Below, piece after piece: positions 1 through 8,112 of a stretch of DNA of 62,073 bases. Both the position numbers and the translations under genes were made by a program. How positions within the stretch are numbered: the stretch's first letter is position 1; every line of letters starts with the position of its first letter. Below the pieces are notes generated by a model. The model made no database searches. It was given only the letters and a program-made list of their open reading frames with translations, and was not told the DNA's origin. The DNA is from Actinomycetota bacterium (GTDB lineage: Bacteria > Actinomycetota > Geothermincolia > Geothermincolales > RBG-13-55-18). The stretch spans positions 1 to 62,073 of the forward strand of contig JACIXD010000019.1 of NCBI GenBank assembly GCA_014360645.1, in the 5' to 3' direction.

Positions 1-174
1 GAGCACGCGATCCGCAGCCTGGATCGTCTACAGGTGATCCCCTTGACCTGTGGGGACTACTCCTTCGAGCTTGCGGCGCGCCCCGATCCAGAGCAGAAGG
101 AGATCCTGGATGCCTTGAAGCTATCCCCTCCCATCTCCATAGATGCAATCGGGGTTGCTAAGAAGGCGGGCTGA
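1..174 (+). pseudogene. C-terminal fragment of a transposase (IS4/IS1634-like, tentative)
   Basis: Frame 1 is open from the window edge to TGA at 172-174 and gives a 57-residue tail. Its composition (a basic start, then a Pro/Asp/Glu segment reading PDPEQKEILDAL) resembles the C-terminal end of IS4/IS1634-type transposases. The body, including any DDE residues, lies outside the window, so it cannot be said whether the gene is intact. A short hairpin followed by TTTT sits 15 bases downstream and suits the end of this transcript. The family call rests on pattern recognition only. Confidence 0.35.
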
Positions 175-188
175 GTAAACGATCATGT

Positions 189-210
189 CTCCGGCTCTTG
201 CTGGAGTTTT
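189..210 (+). terminator. intrinsic terminator after the transposase fragment
   Basis: A 7-bp stem (CTCCGGC pairing with GCTGGAG, one G-T pair) encloses a TCTT loop and is followed directly by TTTT. Confidence 0.5.
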
Positions 211-331
211 ACTGAACTCAGTTTAAAATCAGCTCGGAAGTTCCGTTGCAGGCAGTGAACAAACACATGCCCGGAGCCGGGACGCCACTGGAGAAGCACC
301 CCGCGCTGCGCGCCAGATCAACACCGACCCC
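211..331. other. intergenic, nothing recognised
   Basis: No coding potential or motif was recognised between the terminator and the 3' end of the leftward selenoprotein gene. Confidence 0.5.
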
Positions 332-1174
332 TTAAGACCCGAAACCACACTCCTCGAAGCGATCGCGGCGCCAGCGGTAGGGGAGGTCGATGATGGTCCC
401 CGGCTCCTCCACCGTCTCCAGGGCCTGGAACATGTCCCTCAGGATGGCGCGCTGCTGGTTCACGTTTCCCGGTTCTCCCAGGGGAGCGCCATAGGGGTAG
501 CGCAGGTAAAGGGTGCGCGGAGCACCGATCTTCTCCGAGAGCTCGCGGTTTAGCGAGAGGGCCACCGTGCACATGCCGTAGGACTCCAACACGCGGGCGA
601 TCAGGCTCACGGCCCGGTTGCACATGGGTCAGCCGGGGGTGAGCAGCACCACGTCCACTCCGTCTTCCTTGAGGCGGCGCGCCACCTCGTGGGCGGTGCC
701 CATGGAGGGGTCGATGAGCTCCTTCACGTGCAGGTCGAAGCCGAAGGAATAATGGAAGGCGCCCACCGAGCCGATGGCTCCCTCCTCCTCCAGTTCCCGC
801 AGCCTGTCTATGGGGAAGATGACGTTGATGTCCTTCTCCGCCCGTTCATGGGAGTAGTGGGTGTGGGCGATGCGCAGGCGGGCGGGATCGGCATCCCGGG
901 GGATGGGGCGGAAGGAGGAATCGCCCAGGGAGGCGGCGGTGTCGAAGGGCTCCTGGTCGTCCAGGTGCACCCCGGTGGTGGTGATGAGGCTCACCCTGGC
1001 CTCGCGGAGTTCCTTCGCGAAGGGGGTGAGGGCTGGCCTCTCCTCGCACTTGCCGGCGGCCATGGGGCTCACGGCCTTCTCCATCAGCCCGCGGAAGGTC
1101 TCCTGGAACCACACGTACAGGGACGAGTTGGCGATCCTGTCGAACCGCGACCAGATGTTCAGCTTCTTGAGCAT
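332..1174 (-). CDS. selenoprotein B family protein (glycine/sarcosine/betaine/D-proline reductase-like), in-frame UGA = Sec
   Basis: Reading leftward from ATG at 1174, 181 codons end in ...VVLLTPG. A TGA (629-631) follows, and the same frame then continues PMCNRAV... for another 98 codons to a true stop at 332. The joined 280-residue product has the motif TPG-U-PMC (Sec182, Cys185), a UxxC redox pair. This matches the GrdB/PrdB-like family, in which a UxxC or CxxC sits in this position followed by an L/V-A-R-V-L-E helix. The frame is kept with no indel and family conservation continues on both sides, so readthrough as selenocysteine is much likelier than a nonsense mutation. Known family members take part in selenoprotein reductase complexes or act as stand-alone thiol oxidoreductases; the substrate here is unknown. 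No GrdA, GrdC or Sec-machinery gene is in the window. An AGGAGGG site lies upstream of the ATG with rather long spacing. Confidence 0.85.
594..616 (-). promoter_or_regulatory. candidate bacterial SECIS hairpin downstream of the UGA
   Basis: On the coding strand a CGGGC/GCCCG stem with a 13-base loop begins about 12 bases after the UGA codon. Bacterial SECIS elements sit in this position inside the reading frame. The loop composition was not matched to a consensus. Confidence 0.45.
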
Positions 1175-1375
1175 GTCCGTGGCAACCCTCCTTCTATCTC
1201 CCGCCGAGAAGACGCGCCGCGAAAGGCCTGCGCCCGGGCATGCGGCGCATCAATCCTTTCCCTCTCCACAACAAGAGGTTACATCAGGTGGATACCGACA
1301 GGCCCCACCCGCAAGATGCCTCTCCGTGCCTCCGCACCCGCCGAACATATCGCGGATCGCGAAAACGTCGCTGCC

Positions 1376-1939
1376 TTAGGATATCTTAAGAATCCTCTTC
1401 CAGGTACGGTGGGCGGGGCAGACGTTCTTCCATTCCTGGGTGGAATTGGCGGCGCAGTAGCGGCAGGCATGGAAGAACTGGCCCAGGAGCACCACGTTCA
1501 TGATCGCGAGGTACTGCGTGAGGAGTTTGCGGTTGTCCCGCAGGGCGATGGCCGGAGCCCAGAAGATGGTGCTCAGCGAGGCGACCTCCTGCACCAGGCC
1601 CAGGTAGCCGGGCTCCTTACCCTCCACGCGGGGGAAGACCATGGAGGTGTACTTCCCTATGTAATAGGAATAGCACATGTTGCCGTAGCCCTCGCAGCGG
1701 GAGCAGATAAGGTAACGGGGCCAGGTGAGGAACAAGGCCCATCCCGAAAGCCATACCGCAAGGTGCTTGAATCTGCGCTCTTTGATCATTCCCGCCAGGG
1801 CGACCAGGACACCCATGCCGAAGGCGGCGAAGCGCAGGGCCATGATGACGGGATTGGGGCGTGGACAGTTCTTGGCCTCGCAGGAAGCGCTCGCGAGGCA
1901 GCCGGAGTCCATCCCCTCGTGTTCGGTTCCGCAGCTCAT
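1376..1939 (-). CDS. cysteine-rich small membrane protein, unknown function
   Basis: This 187-residue protein has a Cys-containing N-terminus (C3, C14, C20, C25), then about four hydrophobic segments, with more Cys in CSRCEGYGNMC (a CxxC plus a further Cys) and CRYC near the third and fourth segments. The repeated CxxC-type pairs suggest metal or thiol chemistry at the membrane, but no family is recognised. The start at 1939 is preceded by AAGGAGGTTAAGG. The gene lies head-to-tail upstream of the selenoprotein with a 200-bp gap, so co-transcription is possible. A tandem repeat starts about 55 bases upstream of its start codon. Confidence 0.7.
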   Translation of the reverse strand: MSCGTEHEGMDSGCLASASCEAKNCPRPNPVIMALRFAAFGMGVLVALAGMIKERRFKHLAVWLSGWALFLTWPRYLICSRCEGYGNMCYSYYIGKYTSMVFPRVEGKEPGYLGLVQEVASLSTIFWAPAIALRDNRKLLTQYLAIMNVVLLGQFFHACRYCAANSTQEWKNVCPAHRTWKRILKIS

Positions 1940-1993
1940 CCTTAACCTCCTTTTCCGACTCCCTGTCGATTAGCAATTGAATTATATCACTTT

Positions 1994-2245
1994 TTTTGTC
2001 TGGAGTGGTAGCCGGGTTGCAGAGGCAACCCGTGGCCATGCGGCGCTTTCTCCAGGGGCTTTACCGACGCGCCGTCCATCTTTATCGTGGGATATGGCAC
2101 CGACCGCCAAGTAATCCCTTTTTGTCCGGAGCGATAGCCGGGTTGCAGAGGCAACCCGTGGCCATGCGGCGCTTTCTCCAGGGGCTTTACCGACGCGCCG
2201 TCCATCTTTATCGTGGGATATGGCACCGACCGCCAAGTAATCCCT
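1994..2245. repeat. tandem direct repeat, two copies of 126 bp
   Basis: Copy 1 (1994-2119) and copy 2 (2120-2245) differ at only a few bases near their left ends. Each copy contains a perfect inverted repeat, CGGGTTGC-agag-GCAACCCG. No open frame with family similarity crosses it. From 2246 to 2641 no further feature was recognised. Confidence 0.85.
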
Positions 2246-2641
2246 CCATACCGGGAGATGTGGCCTGAATGGGCCGCATCCAGAATCCTCCATCGCGGTC
2301 GGAAAGGAGTATCGCCATATCGGCGGGAAAACGTAAGGGCATGACGCAAGTGTAGGCTTACAAGGCAGAGGCGCGTTCGATAGAAGCGTGTCCGCTCGCC
2401 CGGGCGGCCGCCGGGCATGACGCGAGAGGGGATTCCCGACAGCGACGGCACGTAGCGGCTTTCGATATCGCCCAAAATCTACCAGCGAAGGGATTCCCCG
2501 GCAAAATGAAAGGGGGCTCGCGCGTTCACGGTTTGCCCCCTCGTATCGGCCAGCGCATTCGGAAGAGACTCCAGCGCGCTCAGCGTGCTCGCTGGTGTCG
2601 CCTCCGGCGATCCACCGACCCTGTTCAGGATCCCCAGGATC

Positions 2642-2914
2642 CTAGAAGCGGTAGCTGCGCTTCGGCTGCTCCGCCCTCGGCTTGGCCTCGTTCACGTTGA
2701 TGCTGCGCCCGTCCAGGTCCTTGCCGTTCAGGCCGCTGATGGCGGCCCTGGCCTCGGCGTCGTCGCTCATCTCGACGAAACCGAACCCGCGCGACCTGCC
2801 GGTGTTGCGGTCCACGATCACGTCCACGGAATCAACCGTGCCGAACTGGCTGAAGGCCGAACGGATGCCGTCCTCCGTCGTGGAGTAGCTGAGGTTACCC
2901 ACGTATATCTTCAC
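2642..2914 (-). CDS. RRM-domain RNA-binding protein
   Basis: This is a compact single RNA-recognition-motif protein of 90 residues. RNP2 is IYVGNL (residues 3-8) and RNP1 is RGFGFVEM near residue 43, followed by the usual alpha-2/beta-4 segment and a short basic tail ending KRSYRF. It is like the small cyanobacterial and bacterial Rbp proteins, which bind single-stranded RNA and are often cold- or stress-regulated. The GTG start is chosen because GGAGGTGG lies 5 bases upstream and the RRM fold begins immediately. It has its own promoter and a hairpin leader, and is not in an operon. Confidence 0.92.
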   Translation of the reverse strand: MKIYVGNLSYSTTEDGIRSAFSQFGTVDSVDVIVDRNTGRSRGFGFVEMSDDAEARAAISGLNGKDLDGRSINVNEAKPRAEQPKRSYRF

Positions 2915-2939
2915 TCTTCCACCTCCTTCACAAAATAAA

Positions 2940-2963
2940 TCCCCGAGAACCGCTCCTCGGGGA
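2940..2963 (-). promoter_or_regulatory. 5' UTR hairpin (attenuator-like) of the RRM gene
   Basis: On the leftward transcript an 8-bp perfect stem (TCCCCGAG/CTCGGGGA) is followed by ATTTATTTT and then, about 8 bases later, by the GGAGG ribosome site. The shape is that of a terminator or autoregulatory hairpin inside the leader. Confidence 0.55.
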
Positions 2964-2999
2964 TGTACCAACATCGACCTAGAGACTCTCGACATGACT

Positions 3000-3027
3000 A
3001 TTATAACAGTTTCGCAAGCTTTGCCAA
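3000..3027 (-). promoter_or_regulatory. promoter of the RRM gene
   Basis: On the minus strand TTGGCA (-35, 3022-3027), a 16-bp spacer and TGTTATAAT (extended -10, 3000-3005) predict a start near 2993. This gives an untranslated leader of about 79 nt. Confidence 0.65.
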
Positions 3028-3043
3028 GTGGTATTTTATGGAT

Positions 3044-3121
3044 GATGCTGTAACGTTTCGGTAGGCGGCTTTGGGTTGAAAAAGTTTGAGAGGCCACCCT
3101 ATCATCCTGACAAACCAAGCA
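3044..3121. repeat. dispersed intergenic repeat, copy 1
   Basis: About 78 bp nearly identical to 10239-10315 and related to 19841-19920. Here it abuts the decayed ISLre2 transposase; the other two copies continue into a different shared sequence. Confidence 0.75.
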
Positions 3122-4225
3122 GTCGAGACGGAGGCCCTGGAGATGGCCTCGGAGACCTCCTTCCGGCGGGCGGGCAAGCACCCCTCCTTCTTTCTGGCCG
3201 AGGAGGTAGGCCATTCCCTGCTGCACCGCAGAACGCAGAGGCGGGGTTCCGAGAGGGCGGAGGAGAAGAGGGCGCGGGCTCTGGACCTCTTCTCCTGCGG
3301 CGTGCTGCCCGAATCGGAGCGAAGGGAGGCGGAGAGAGGCTGTTTATGGAGGCGGACGGGTGCATGATCCCCCCGCAGCGGGAAGAGAGAAAAAAGCACG
3401 AGCTCAAGGTGGGCATCTCCTACGAGGGCTGGTCCCGGGCAGGCGAGGACAAGTGGAGGACTAAAAACAGGCGGGCCTGCCTCTCCGCAGCCGACGCAGG
3501 CACCTTCCTCTCCTGCCGGAGCGCCGATCTCGCCACCGTCTACGACCGCTCCAAGGTAGGCGAGGTCATCTGGTCCTCAGATGGGGCCTCCTCGCTTGTC
3601 CGCGGCCGACCTCTTCGCCTGCGCCCATGCTCAGCTGGACCGCTTCCACCTGGCGAGGTCGCTCACCCGGGCCCTGGGGTTCTCGCAGGAGGCCTTCCGT
3701 CTCTTTACCCCGGCCAAGGAGGGCAAGGCTGCGGAAGTCGTACAGGGCCTGGAGGGACACCTGGGAAAAGCCGGAGGCGAGGGGAAGAGGAAGCGGATCT
3801 CCGAGGCCATCGCTTACATCTCCTCCCTTGCGGCCTGGCTTTCGGACTGGAGGGACGTGCTCCCGGCGGCGGAGGACCACCGCTCGCCCGGGGCCGTCGA
3901 GGGCAACGTGGACAAGTGCGCCGCCGACCGCTTCAAGAAACGGGGCATGAGCTGGAGGCCCTGTGGCGCAGGTCACATGCGAAAGATCATCGAGCTTGAG
4001 GGAGAACGGGGAGCTCGGCAACTTTATCTCAAGGAGGAGGAGGGCAGACGAGAAGGCGGCCGAGGCGGCCATGGCCTCCTTGCGAAGGGAGGTGAGGAGG
4101 AACCCGGAGGCTTGGCTCAGAAAGAACATGCCGCCGCTCGAGACAAGAAGCGGTGACCCCTGGGTGAAAGATGTGCTTATGGGCCTGGCGGGCTACCCTA
4201 AGATGGCGTGTCGAGGCGTTGTCGG
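3110..4225 (+). pseudogene. ISLre2-family (UPF0236) transposase, frameshifted and N-terminally truncated
   Basis: Pieces in three frames line up in the family's order: MEADGCMIPPQREER...ELKVGISYEGW (about 3345-3590), SSDGAS near 3575, LDRFHLARSLTRAL (about 3630-3680), and GAVEGNVDKCAADRFKKRGM near 3890-3950. GAGHMRKIIEL and RENGELGNF then appear in two different frames around 3965-4020. Frame changes near 3340, 3595 and 3990-4005, and the missing N-terminal third, mean it cannot make an active transposase. The left side begins inside a dispersed repeat. No clean terminal repeats were found. It lies directly upstream of the GntR regulator promoter. Confidence 0.85.
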
Positions 4226-4272
4226 GATGGGGCGCCTACTTTTTTTGGACAGCAACCGCGACAGGCCGGGGG

Positions 4273-4303
4273 TTGCATTGGGAAGGCATATATGTATATA
4301 CAT
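4273..4303 (+). promoter_or_regulatory. promoter with GntR (HutC-type) operator
   Basis: A perfect 12-bp palindrome ATGTATATACAT (4292-4303) contains GTATATAC, matching the GTnTAnAC form described for HutC-subfamily GntR sites. TTGCAT (4273-4278) lies 16 bases before TATATA, so the operator covers the -10 region. It sits about 40 bp before the GntR start codon, which suggests autoregulation. Confidence 0.65.
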
Positions 4304-4344
4304 TTATTAATATAAGCGGCGCTTCGAGGGCAAAGACCATAGAG

Positions 4345-5085
4345 GTGAATGAAAAGAAGATAGACCCGGACGACTACGCCCCCGCCTATCACCAGCTGGC
4401 GCAGATCCTGCGCGAGAAGATAATGGGCGGCGAGTTGCGTCCTGGCGATCGCATCCCCAGCGAGGAGGAGTTGGGGGCGGAATACGGCCTCAGCCGCATG
4501 ACCGTGCGCAGGGCCATATCCACCCTCTCCGAGGAAGGGTTGCTGCGCGGCGAGAGGGGGCGGGGCACCTTCGTCGTCGAACCCAGGGTGGACGGCGGCC
4601 TCTTCCTCATCCCCGATTTCCACACGGAGATGCGCAACCGGGGCTTCTCCACCCGCGTCAGGTTGCTGGGCGTGAAGGCGGTCAAGGCCGGCGGCGTGCC
4701 GGCGGAGAAGCTGGGGGTTAGGAGGGGTAGGAAGGTCCTGTACCTGGAGCGGGTACTGGAGGGGAACAGGGAGCCCCTGGTGTTCGACCGTAAATATATC
4801 CTCTACGACAAGACCCAGCCACTGCTGGAGGAGGAGCTGGGGTACGGCTCCACTGCCGAGTTCTTCCCCGGGGGCTCGGGGCTGAAGCCGGTGCGGGCGG
4901 AGTTGAACCTCACCGCCACCGTCCTCTCGGCTCGCGAAGCGGAGCTCCTCGCGAGCAGGAAGGGGGCCCCTGCCTTCTGCATGGAGCAGCTCCTCTACGC
5001 CGCCAACGACCTGAGGGTGGTGTGGGGCTGGATGATCTACCGGGGCGACAGGTTCTCCTTCGCCTCGCTGAGCCGACCGCTGTGA
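4345..5085 (+). CDS. GntR-family transcriptional regulator, HutC/UTRA subfamily
   Basis: This 246-residue regulator has an N-terminal winged HTH (about residues 8-78: YHQLAQILREKI, IPSEEELGAEYGLSRMTVRRA, GERGRGTFV) and a C-terminal UTRA ligand domain. The GTG start is set by the start of the GntR domain; an ATG two codons later is out of frame. The ribosome site is weak. The gene overlaps no neighbour and is followed one base after its stop by a corrinoid protein gene, so it probably controls corrinoid methyltransferase genes. An operator palindrome lies in its own promoter and a near copy lies in the promoter of the leftward 7674 gene. Confidence 0.9.
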   Translation: MNEKKIDPDDYAPAYHQLAQILREKIMGGELRPGDRIPSEEELGAEYGLSRMTVRRAISTLSEEGLLRGERGRGTFVVEPRVDGGLFLIPDFHTEMRNRGFSTRVRLLGVKAVKAGGVPAEKLGVRRGRKVLYLERVLEGNREPLVFDRKYILYDKTQPLLEEELGYGSTAEFFPGGSGLKPVRAELNLTATVLSAREAELLASRKGAPAFCMEQLLYAANDLRVVWGWMIYRGDRFSFASLSRPL

Positions 5086-5086
5086 G

Positions 5087-5758
5087 GTGATGAGGGTGAC
5101 CGGGAACGATCTGGCCGAGGGACTTATCCAGGCCGTGGCGGACGTGGAGGAGGAGAAGGCGCTGGAGCTCGCGGCGGAGATGATCTCGCGCGGCGTGGAG
5201 CCCCTGCTCATCATCGACGCCTGCCAGAAGGGGCTGGACGTGGTGGGAAAGAGGTATGAGCGCAGGGAGTATTTCTTGAGCGCCCTGATCATGTCCGGCG
5301 AGATCTTCCGTGAGATTACGGTGCTGCTGGAAAAGGAAGGGTATTTTAAGCCTTCAGAGGACGAGGAAGCGCCGAAGGTGATCCTGGGCGCGCCGCTCGG
5401 AGACATCCACGACCTGGGGAAATATATCGTCTCGGTGCTCCTACGCCGTGCGGGATTCCGGGTTATCGACCTGGGAGTGAGCGTCGTCCCCGCGAGGTTC
5501 GTGGAGGCGGCCGCCGAGGAGGACGCCCGCCTGGTCGCCATGAGCGCCCTCATCACCGCCGCCTACGAGCCCATCCGGGAGACGGTCGCGGGATTCGAGA
5601 AGGCCGGCTTGCGGGAAAGGGTGAAGATAATGCTGGGTGGAGGCGCCATCAACCAGATGGTCTGCACCCACACCGGCGCGGACGCCTGGAGCAGGCAGGC
5701 CACGGACGCGGTGAAGTTCGCCCGGGAATTCCTGGGCGGGACGCCCGGCCAGTGTTAA
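5087..5758 (+). CDS. corrinoid (B12-binding) methyl-carrier protein 1
   Basis: A 223-residue MtaC/MtbC-type protein. It has an N-terminal helical cap (about residues 8-85) and a Rossmann-like cobalamin domain carrying D106-x-H108-x-x-G111 (GDIHDLGK), with H108 the lower axial cobalt ligand. It ends with the IMLGGGAINQ strand and GADAW segment. Such proteins carry a methyl group between a substrate methyltransferase and a second methyltransferase. GTG (5087) or ATG (5090) can start it, and GAGGTGATG suggests tight coupling to the GntR gene. It is paralogous to the protein at 7036-7674. The substrate is unknown. Confidence 0.92.
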   Translation: MMRVTGNDLAEGLIQAVADVEEEKALELAAEMISRGVEPLLIIDACQKGLDVVGKRYERREYFLSALIMSGEIFREITVLLEKEGYFKPSEDEEAPKVILGAPLGDIHDLGKYIVSVLLRRAGFRVIDLGVSVVPARFVEAAAEEDARLVAMSALITAAYEPIRETVAGFEKAGLRERVKIMLGGGAINQMVCTHTGADAWSRQATDAVKFAREFLGGTPGQC

Positions 5759-5807
5759 CCCCCGCCAGGCCTGAAGCCGCGCGTGGTCCCCAAACCCGAG
5801 GGCGGGC

Positions 5808-7010
5808 TCAACCCCTGTCGTAGTAGCCGTACTTGACCACCGAATTGAAGAAGACCTTCACGTTCTCCGGTTTTGCGTTGGCGTCCAGCTCGCAACCCGT
5901 GCCCAGGATGAAACCGCCGCCTTTGCCCACTTCCTCGATGAGGCGGTGGCAGTACTCGTCCACCTCGCTGGGCGAGCCCATGGCCATCATGGCCGGGTGC
6001 ACGTCCCCGTAGATGCACATGCGGTCCCCGAGCACCTCCTTGGCCTTGAAGATGTCGGAGGTCCCGTCGAACTGCACGACGCACTGGCCGGCCGGCAACA
6101 CCCTCAGCGCTTCCAGGTTGAGGTCCCAGTTCCCGTCCAGGTGCAGGATGCTGGTGATGCCGGCGTCCGCCAGGCGCTCCACCAGCATCTTCAATGACGG
6201 CAGGGAGTATTTCCTGAACTGCTCGGGGGAGATGAAGTCGTTGGACGAGCGGTGCAGAGTTATCTGGGCTCTCCTGATGCCAAAGAACTTCACCGCCAGC
6301 TTGATGGTCGCGGCAAAGGACTCCACCAGGGCTTCCGCCGCCCTCACGATCTCCTCGGGGCGCTGATAGAGGTCGTTGACGAAGGGGATCAGCCCGCGGG
6401 AGAGGGAGAAGGCATCGAAGGGGAGCATGCGGGGGCCCATGGAGTACCACATGGTGACGCCCCTCTCCACCCACTCCCGGAGTTCCCATACGTAATGGGC
6501 CATCTGCGCCACGAAGCGGGAGATCACGAAGGGGTAGACCCGCCAGCTGTCCTCGATATGATCGTATATCCTCGGCAGCAGCATCCTGGCCATGCGGTCC
6601 CAGGCGAGCGCAGGGGTCTTCCTGCCCAACTCGGCGATCACCCGGTAGTCCTCCGGTTTCATGATCTCCGTCTCGATGAACTGGTGAACGTAGTCCGCCG
6701 GCAGCTCGAAACCCGGCTCGAGGGTCTTCATGGGTATGTAATACGAGGCGAGTTCCCGGTAGTAGTAGTGAAACATGTAATACGCATCCCAGGGTCCGAG
6801 CTCGTCGAAGACCCTGAGCACGGCTTTCGGATAGAGCTTGCGGTCGAACAGGTCCGCGTAGGTTATGCCGGTATAGTTGGAGATGAAGTAGTAGACCGAC
6901 GGGACCACCGGCACCCGGTCCGGTATCTGGAGGCGGCAGGCCGCCTGGATGCGCTCCTCCGTGGTCATGGTGTCACGGGGATGGATCTTCCTGGTCACCT
7001 TGATCATCAT
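5808..7010 (-). CDS. UroD-family methyltransferase (MtaA/MtbA-like)
   Basis: This protein of about 400 residues has the uroporphyrinogen-decarboxylase fold used by corrinoid-dependent methyltransferases. Visible blocks include MTTEERIQAACRLQIPDRVP (N-terminal), LHLDGNWD with its His, DVHPAMMAMGSPSEVDEYC, and GGGFILGTGCELDANAKPEN. The His and Cys in LHLDGN and GTGCELD fit the zinc-ligand positions of this group. It is not haem UroD. The ATG at 7010 is chosen because GGGAGGAG lies 6-13 bases upstream. It follows the corrinoid protein 2 gene by 25 bp, forming a two-gene leftward operon, and converges on corrinoid protein 1. It most likely moves a methyl group to or from the corrinoid proteins; the substrate is not deducible. 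Confidence 0.88.
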   Translation of the reverse strand: MMIKVTRKIHPRDTMTTEERIQAACRLQIPDRVPVVPSVYYFISNYTGITYADLFDRKLYPKAVLRVFDELGPWDAYYMFHYYYRELASYYIPMKTLEPGFELPADYVHQFIETEIMKPEDYRVIAELGRKTPALAWDRMARMLLPRIYDHIEDSWRVYPFVISRFVAQMAHYVWELREWVERGVTMWYSMGPRMLPFDAFSLSRGLIPFVNDLYQRPEEIVRAAEALVESFAATIKLAVKFFGIRRAQITLHRSSNDFISPEQFRKYSLPSLKMLVERLADAGITSILHLDGNWDLNLEALRVLPAGQCVVQFDGTSDIFKAKEVLGDRMCIYGDVHPAMMAMGSPSEVDEYCHRLIEEVGKGGGFILGTGCELDANAKPENVKVFFNSVVKYGYYDRG

Positions 7011-7035
7011 CACCACTCCTCCCGTCGCCCGGCCC

Positions 7036-7674
7036 CTACTGTCCCGCGGAAGGGGGGATGAACCTCTCGGCCAGCCTCAGGGCTTCGGCGGGGTTCAAGC
7101 CGAAGCCGTCGGCGCCGGTATGGTCCACCACCCTCTCGTTGACCGGGCCTCCCCCGATAATCACCTTTATACCATCCCTGAGGCCGGCCTCGGTGAGTGC
7201 GTCCACGGTGTTCTTGATGGAATCGAAGGAGGTGGTCAGCAGGGCGGACATGGCCACCAGGGTGGCTCCGGTCTCCCTGGTCTTGTCCACGAAGGCCTGG
7301 GGAGGGACGTCCACCCCCAGGTCGTGCACCTCGTAGCCGGCGCAGCGCAGCATGGTGGCGACGAGGTTCTTGCCGATGTCGTGGATGTCGCCCTGCACGG
7401 TGCCGATGACGATGCTTCCCTTGCTCGCGGCCGCGTTTCCCTTGAGATGGGGCTCGATCAGCCCCACAGCTTTCTTGAAGATCTCCGCGGACATGATCAG
7501 GTCGGGAAGGAAGTATTCCCGGGCCTCGAACTTCTCGCCCACCACCGACATGCCCTCCCGCAGCGACTCGATCACCGCGAGCGGCTCCGCGCCTCCGGAA
7601 AGAGCCGCCCGCACCTCCCGCAGGGTCTCCTCCTCTTTTATCTGCGCCAGGAGGACTGCGATGCTCTCGTTCAT
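7036..7674 (-). CDS. corrinoid (B12-binding) methyl-carrier protein 2
   Basis: A 212-residue protein with the same two-domain layout as the 5087 gene: a helical cap (LREGMSVVGEKFEAREYFLPDLIMS-type) and a cobalamin domain with GDIHDIGK (D96, H98, G101), then IIGGGPVNE and GADGFGLN. It is first in a leftward operon with the UroD-type methyltransferase. A GntR-type operator overlaps its promoter about 245 bp upstream. The start at 7674 is preceded by GGAAAGGAGAAGAGCCC. Confidence 0.93.
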   Translation of the reverse strand: MNESIAVLLAQIKEEETLREVRAALSGGAEPLAVIESLREGMSVVGEKFEAREYFLPDLIMSAEIFKKAVGLIEPHLKGNAAASKGSIVIGTVQGDIHDIGKNLVATMLRCAGYEVHDLGVDVPPQAFVDKTRETGATLVAMSALLTTSFDSIKNTVDALTEAGLRDGIKVIIGGGPVNERVVDHTGADGFGLNPAEALRLAERFIPPSAGQ

Positions 7675-7917
7675 GGGCTCTTCTCCTTTCCCGTAGGGTT
7701 GACTGCCTTTCTTCCCGTCCTGGCTCCGGGGTCAGGCCCCGCAGCCCGCAACGTCCTGCCGTTGGGTTTGGCCGCCGGTATTGGGGGCAGAATCGACATG
7801 AAAACCGGCAGCGGCTTCTTCCCGCATCGGTATCGGCGTTGGGTGGCGTCCTGGCTCGGAGATATGCGTGCCTCCTTTCCGGCGGAGAAGCGTTGCATCC
7901 GATGCCTATTTGATATA
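7675..7917. other. long 5' leader of the corrinoid protein 2 gene, no element recognised
   Basis: This GC-rich stretch lies between the predicted promoter and the start codon at 7674. I looked for a cobalamin riboswitch and saw no B12-box-like conserved core. Confidence 0.4.
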
Positions 7918-7950
7918 ATGTATATACAACTATACTAATAATGTCGTCAA
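7918..7950 (-). promoter_or_regulatory. promoter with second GntR operator
   Basis: ATGTATATACAA (7918-7929) repeats 11 of 12 bases of the palindrome at 4292-4303, including GTATATAC. On the minus strand TTGACG (7945-7950) lies about 17-18 bases from GTATAT/TATATA, so the site again covers the -10 box. Confidence 0.6.
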
Positions 7951-8112
7951 GGGCCGGGTCTGTCAAGGCGCTCGAGGGTTCGCAGGGCCCAGGGCAGAGG
8001 TCGGTCAAGGGGGGAGGTGTGATGCCCGTTTCCATCTGCCGTGTCTATCCAGTGCCAGTGCCGCATGGACAGGTCCTGCGGGAAGTACAAGGGATAAGCG
8101 AAGGAGGCTGTC

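Noticed and set aside
689-1945. A 418-codon rightward frame opposite the selenoprotein and the small membrane protein
   Set aside because: It is antisense to two supported genes, has no family motifs and is Gly/Ala/His-rich, as expected for a frame shadow in GC-rich DNA.
7675-8112. Cobalamin riboswitch in front of the corrinoid genes
   Set aside because: No B12-box-like core was found on either strand.
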